Shown here: positions 34,294 through 37,854 of the stretch, piece by piece | How positions within the stretch are numbered: the stretch's first letter is position 1 | Layout of the letters: every line of letters begins with the position of its first letter | NCBI GenBank assembly: GCA_027858775.1 | Contig: JAQICA010000209.1 | Coordinates: 1-37,854 of the forward strand | Source of the DNA: Salinivirgaceae bacterium | Lineage (GTDB): Bacteria; Bacteroidota; Bacteroidia; Bacteroidales; Salinivirgaceae | Direction of reading: 5' to 3' | Length of the DNA stretch: 37,854 nucleotides | The notes under the pieces: model-generated | Database searches by the model: none | The model's input: only the letters and a program-made list of their open reading frames with translations | Told to the model about the DNA's origin: nothing | Program-made: the position numbers and the translations under genes

Positions 34294-37209
34294 ATGATTC
34301 AGCAATTTGTACTCACATACCACCATAACCGCAAGACTGGAGCCTTGTTACAACCGGCTGTTGCTACAAAAGAGGAGCAATCGTCGTTTTTTGGGCTTAC
34401 TCATGTGCTGCCCGATACCGAAAAAGACGAAATTCCCGGTTTCGATCAACAAATTGAGGAAATTCTCAAGTTATGCTTTGAAATAACCGAAAAGCAGATT
34501 TTCAGGCGTTTTGCATTACGCAAAGAATCGCAACCCGAGTTTTATGAGAGTCTAACCGAACCAAAATTAAAAACACAAATTAGACCCTATATCGACAAAC
34601 GCCTGCTGAAAATACTACAAAAAGCAGAAAAACTTAACGTTCATGTTTTTAAGAAACAATCGCAAAATATTTTTGAAAGCGATCGGTTATTAATTACATC
34701 TGAACCGGTTGATTTTCGTTACCATTTTACTTACAAGGATGAGCAACTTCAGTATATTCTTAAACTTTACTACAAAAATGAGGAGCTCGAATTGCGTGGC
34801 CAAAAAGTGATAATTATAAGCGAAACGCCTTCCATTTTTATTTACAACAAATACATCTGTTTTGCCAATAACTTTAACTCAAAGCAGCTCATTCCGTTTG
34901 TAAGCAAGCCACACATTACCGTTCCTCAGCGATTGGTTAATGAGTATTTCGATGGTTTTATTCGTAAAGCGCTTAAAAAACACCACGTTACAGCTGAAGG
35001 ATTTACAATTAAGGAGCAGGAAACCAACCCGGTGGCGGTTCTTACCATTCAGGATTTTCTGGATGAAAATATTTCGATGGTGCTCACATTCCGATACGGA
35101 AAACACAATGTTATTTCCCATCAATCGGAAAACAATGCCATTGTTTCGTTTAACGAAAAGGATAAATCCTTTACCAAAATCGAACGCTGCCCGGCATTCG
35201 AACAAAAAATGATTAATTACCTAATCAATCATAAGCTAGAACGGCGTACCGGAGCAAATTACTTTTTACCGCATTCCAACAAATACACCTTTTTGGAATG
35301 GCTTAATGGGAGCTACACAAAATTAACAGAACAGGGATTCACGCTTATCAACAATCTACAAGAAAATTATTTTATTAAGGATATAACTCTGGATGTAAAA
35401 ACAAAGAAAACTAACGATTGGTTTGATGTGGAAGGAGTGATAAAATTTGGCGAATTTACTGTATCCTTTACCAAGCTACGCAACCATATAATGAAAGGAA
35501 TATGTGAATACAAATTACCGGACGACACTATTGCAATTATTCCCGAATCATGGTTTACAACCTATGCGGAAATATTTGGAGCGGGCACCATACATAAAGA
35601 TACAATACGAATACAACCCTATCAGTTCCAACTGCTATCTCAACTAAAACTCCCGGGTAGCGATGGTGTTTTAGAGCGATTCGAAAATCTCATTAACTCA
35701 GAAAACACTTATGCTGCTCCCAAACAAATTAAAGCAACCCTGCGCAATTATCAAAATGCAGGATACCAATGGATGCGCCATTTGCGGGAATTTATGTTCG
35801 GCGGGTGTCTGGCTGACGATATGGGATTGGGAAAGACATTACAAACGCTCACGTTGCTTACTTATCACCATTTGGAGTGCGCTCAGGAAAACCCCGCAGC
35901 AAGCCTGAATGCGCAGCCTACAGACGGACAACTGGATTTATTTGCCGAGGTAATGCCAGTAAAATACCGCCCGGCCACATCACTTATCATTGTGCCCACA
36001 TCACTTATACACAACTGGATAGCGGAAGTTGCAAAATTTTCGCCCGAACTGAAAATTAATAATTATACAGGTGCAAATCGCATACAGAACCATCAAATTT
36101 TCAGGCATTACGACTTGGTAATTACCACATACGGTATCATTCGAAAAGACATTGAGGCGCTTGAACAATTCAAGTTCGATTATATTATTATCGACGAAAG
36201 TCAGAACATAAAAAACCCAGGCTCGGCCACATATAAAGCAGCTATAAAGCTCCAATCGAACCACAAATTGGTTCTTACCGGAACACCGATTGAAAATTCG
36301 CTGACCGATTTGTGGGCACAACTGAATTTTATTAACCCAGGTATAGTGGGCAACCAAAAATGGTTTAAAGAGCATTTTGCCGTTCCCATTGAAAAAAGAC
36401 AAGACGAAGAGAAACTGGAAAAACTAAAAAAGCTGATTTCGCCATTTATTTTACGACGAAAAAAGGCCGATGTAGCAAAAGACCTGCCTGAGCTTACCGA
36501 ACAAACTATTTTTTGTGAAATGTCGGCAGAACAAAAGGAACTGTACGACAAAACAAAATCGGCCGTACGAAACAAGCTTTCCAAACTTACACCTTACGAT
36601 GCATCCGGAGGCAATGCCATTATGGTGCTTAAAGCATTATCGCAATTACGACAACTGGCCTGCTCACCGCGCTTGCTCAATGCCGATGCAGAAGAACAAT
36701 CGGGCAAAACTGAAATTGTGCTAAAAGACCTCGAAAATCTTGTGGCAGAAAACCATAAGGTGCTCATATTTTCGTTTTTTACGAAGCATTTAGATATTAT
36801 TGCCGACGAATGCAAAAAGAAAAAATGGAAGTACCAGATGCTTACCGGGAAGGTATCGCAGGCCGATAGAGAACAAATTATTGCCAAGTTTCAGGAAAAC
36901 AAAGACGATCATATTTTCCTGATTTCGCTAAAAGCAGGTGGCGTTGGACTAAACCTCACTGCTGCCGATTATGTTATGGTGCTCGACCCGTGGTGGAACC
37001 CGGCAGCAGAGGCTCAAGCTATTAATCGTGCCCACCGAATAGGGCAAAAAAAGAATGTAATTGTATATCGGTATGTTACAAAAGATACAGTTGAAGAAAA
37101 AATCCGTACATTGCAACAAAACAAGCAGCAATTGTCTGATAATTTAATTGAAGACACTGTAGCATTGAAAAACCTTACAGAAAATGAAATTCAAGAACTT
37201 TTTAAATAA
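34294..37209 (+). CDS. SNF2-family DNA translocase/helicase
   Basis: 971-residue Swi2/Snf2 ATPase of the bacterial RapA/HepA-like group. The N-terminal 480 residues are a family-specific extension. The ATPase core follows: Q-like motif region LRNYQNAGYQW (about 483-493), motif I DDMGLGKT 508-515, motif Ia VPTSLIHNW, motif II DESQ 634-637 (DEAH/DEAQ in most relatives), motif III LTGTPIENS. The second lobe has MLTGKVSQADR, motif V LKAGGVGLNLTAADYV and motif VI QAINRAHRIGQ (Gln908, Arg912, Arg915). It should be cytoplasmic and track on double-stranded DNA; remodelling of RNA polymerase or protein-DNA complexes is known for relatives. No nuclease or methylase lies beside it. A 7-nt gap separates it from the next gene. 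Confidence 0.92.
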   Translation: MIQQFVLTYHHNRKTGALLQPAVATKEEQSSFFGLTHVLPDTEKDEIPGFDQQIEEILKLCFEITEKQIFRRFALRKESQPEFYESLTEPKLKTQIRPYIDKRLLKILQKAEKLNVHVFKKQSQNIFESDRLLITSEPVDFRYHFTYKDEQLQYILKLYYKNEELELRGQKVIIISETPSIFIYNKYICFANNFNSKQLIPFVSKPHITVPQRLVNEYFDGFIRKALKKHHVTAEGFTIKEQETNPVAVLTIQDFLDENISMVLTFRYGKHNVISHQSENNAIVSFNEKDKSFTKIERCPAFEQKMINYLINHKLERRTGANYFLPHSNKYTFLEWLNGSYTKLTEQGFTLINNLQENYFIKDITLDVKTKKTNDWFDVEGVIKFGEFTVSFTKLRNHIMKGICEYKLPDDTIAIIPESWFTTYAEIFGAGTIHKDTIRIQPYQFQLLSQLKLPGSDGVLERFENLINSENTYAAPKQIKATLRNYQNAGYQWMRHLREFMFGGCLADDMGLGKTLQTLTLLTYHHLECAQENPAASLNAQPTDGQLDLFAEVMPVKYRPATSLIIVPTSLIHNWIAEVAKFSPELKINNYTGANRIQNHQIFRHYDLVITTYGIIRKDIEALEQFKFDYIIIDESQNIKNPGSATYKAAIKLQSNHKLVLTGTPIENSLTDLWAQLNFINPGIVGNQKWFKEHFAVPIEKRQDEEKLEKLKKLISPFILRRKKADVAKDLPELTEQTIFCEMSAEQKELYDKTKSAVRNKLSKLTPYDASGGNAIMVLKALSQLRQLACSPRLLNADAEEQSGKTEIVLKDLENLVAENHKVLIFSFFTKHLDIIADECKKKKWKYQMLTGKVSQADREQIIAKFQENKDDHIFLISLKAGGVGLNLTAADYVMVLDPWWNPAAEAQAINRAHRIGQKKNVIVYRYVTKDTVEEKIRTLQQNKQQLSDNLIEDTVALKNLTENEIQELFK

Positions 37210-37216
37210 TCGAATC

Positions 37217-37723
37217 ATGAGAATCCAATTGTTATTATCAGCACTCATACTGTCAACAACACTGTTTGCACAGCAAGAAAAACACGATTACCAAGCCGTA
37301 GATCCCCAATTTGTGTTATCGAAAATTGCAAAAACACGTCCGGGCACATGGAGTCTGACCAAAGACGGCGATGTACGGCATTTTGGCATAACCGACAAGG
37401 AGTTCTTTACCAATTTTGGTAACGACCGCGTAGGAAACATCGGGTCGGAAACAAATGTACCCAATGCAGACAAAATTGGGCTCAACTATGTGGCTATTCA
37501 TGCGCTAATTAACCGCAACTTTACACTGCAAAAACGGGTAGAAGATGCGGACCAGTACATTCAAACATTAGAAAACGAAATTCAGGAGCTACGCAACTCG
37601 CAAAGTACATTTATGGAAATGCTGGAGAAAGTAAACCAAGTGGATGAACTAACGCAAATTGCCAAAGAGCTGGAAATACGCACAACCCAACTTGAAGAAG
37701 AAGTGGAACGCTTGAAAGAGTAA
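37217..37723 (+). CDS. Secreted coiled-coil protein with S74-chaperone-like motif
   Basis: 168 residues. Sec signal 1-18 (ends LFA|QQ). Residues 50-100 (DGDVRHFGITDKEFFTNFG, then IGLNYVAIHALINRN) resemble the tail of S74/endosialidase-type intramolecular chaperones, which appear at the end of many Bacteroidota surface proteins. Residues 100-168 form a coiled coil, probably a trimer. Here the motif is nearly free-standing, without an upstream shaft. I chose the ATG at 37217 because it begins the signal peptide; an in-frame ATG 11 codons upstream lies inside the helicase gene. A partner or substrate is not visible. The short gap suggests co-transcription with the helicase, although one is cytoplasmic and the other exported. 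Confidence 0.75.
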   Translation: MRIQLLLSALILSTTLFAQQEKHDYQAVDPQFVLSKIAKTRPGTWSLTKDGDVRHFGITDKEFFTNFGNDRVGNIGSETNVPNADKIGLNYVAIHALINRNFTLQKRVEDADQYIQTLENEIQELRNSQSTFMEMLEKVNQVDELTQIAKELEIRTTQLEEEVERLKE

Positions 37724-37790
37724 TTGGAGGTTTGTAGGTTTGGAGGTTTTTAAGTTGGTAGGTTTTTAGGTTTTTAGGTTTGGAAGTTTA
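37724..37790 (+). repeat. GT-rich degenerate tandem repeat
   Basis: Starting right after the stop codon are about eight irregular units of (G/T)(G/A)AGGTTT with extra T runs, for example GTAGGTTT, GGAGGTTTTT and TAGGTTTTT. The complementary strand has almost no G. The rest of the window (37791-37854) is AT-rich without a gene. Confidence 0.6.
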
Positions 37791-37854
37791 TAGGATCACT
37801 TCATAAAATTGTGGACTACAAAAAACTTAAATTTTAATATTAAACAGAAACTTA

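Noticed and set aside
37184-37216. Earlier ATG for the coiled-coil protein
   Set aside because: It lies within the helicase gene and would bury the signal peptide behind 11 extra residues.

Overview
The window looks like chromosome from a Bacteroidota bacterium, most likely of the Marinilabiliales/Bacteroidia type. The evidence is two secreted proteins ending in type IX secretion (T9SS) sorting domains, a Reg_prop sensor protein, a near absence of Shine-Dalgarno sites (clpB is the exception), and several copies of the Bacteroidota -7 promoter box TAnnTTTG. No rRNA, tRNA, CRISPR array or intact transposase gene was seen. Placement below phylum level is inference.

Layout. Positions 1-1800 hold the edge of a leftward gene and a fetA-fetB ABC pair (metal/iron export family). 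Positions 1800-2800 are a gene-poor strip with a decayed gene remnant, a 162-bp MITE-like element with TA at both ends, and a dense cluster of inverted repeats. Positions 2801-7334 carry, leftward, a small secreted protein and a 1346-residue sensor (Reg_prop propeller, Y_Y_Y, one TM, PAS, SpoIIE-type phosphatase). Positions 7335-9215 are a second accessory strip with IS21-like end repeats, a zeta-toxin-like P-loop gene broken by a frameshift/deletion, and a 59-codon gene overlapping its 3' end, followed by hairpins upstream of clpB.

Positions 9216-11875 hold clpB with a strong terminator. From 12183 to 33888 every gene runs leftward: a Ycf48/BNR-propeller T9SS cargo, an HI0933-type flavoprotein, an MscS channel, a 994-residue STAND-like ATPase with a C-terminal winged helix, and a 4906-codon T9SS cargo built of beta-helix-like repeats. 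The ATPase, MscS and flavoprotein genes probably form one operon, because gaps are short and a terminator separates them from the giant gene. Positions 34294-37723 hold a SNF2/DEAD-like helicase and, 7 bp later, a small secreted coiled-coil protein resembling the S74-type chaperone tail, followed by a GT-rich degenerate tandem repeat.

The most unusual items are the giant surface protein with its nested repeat architecture, the ATPase/MscS/flavoprotein operon of unknown purpose, and the broken zeta-like gene that keeps an intact overlapping small gene.
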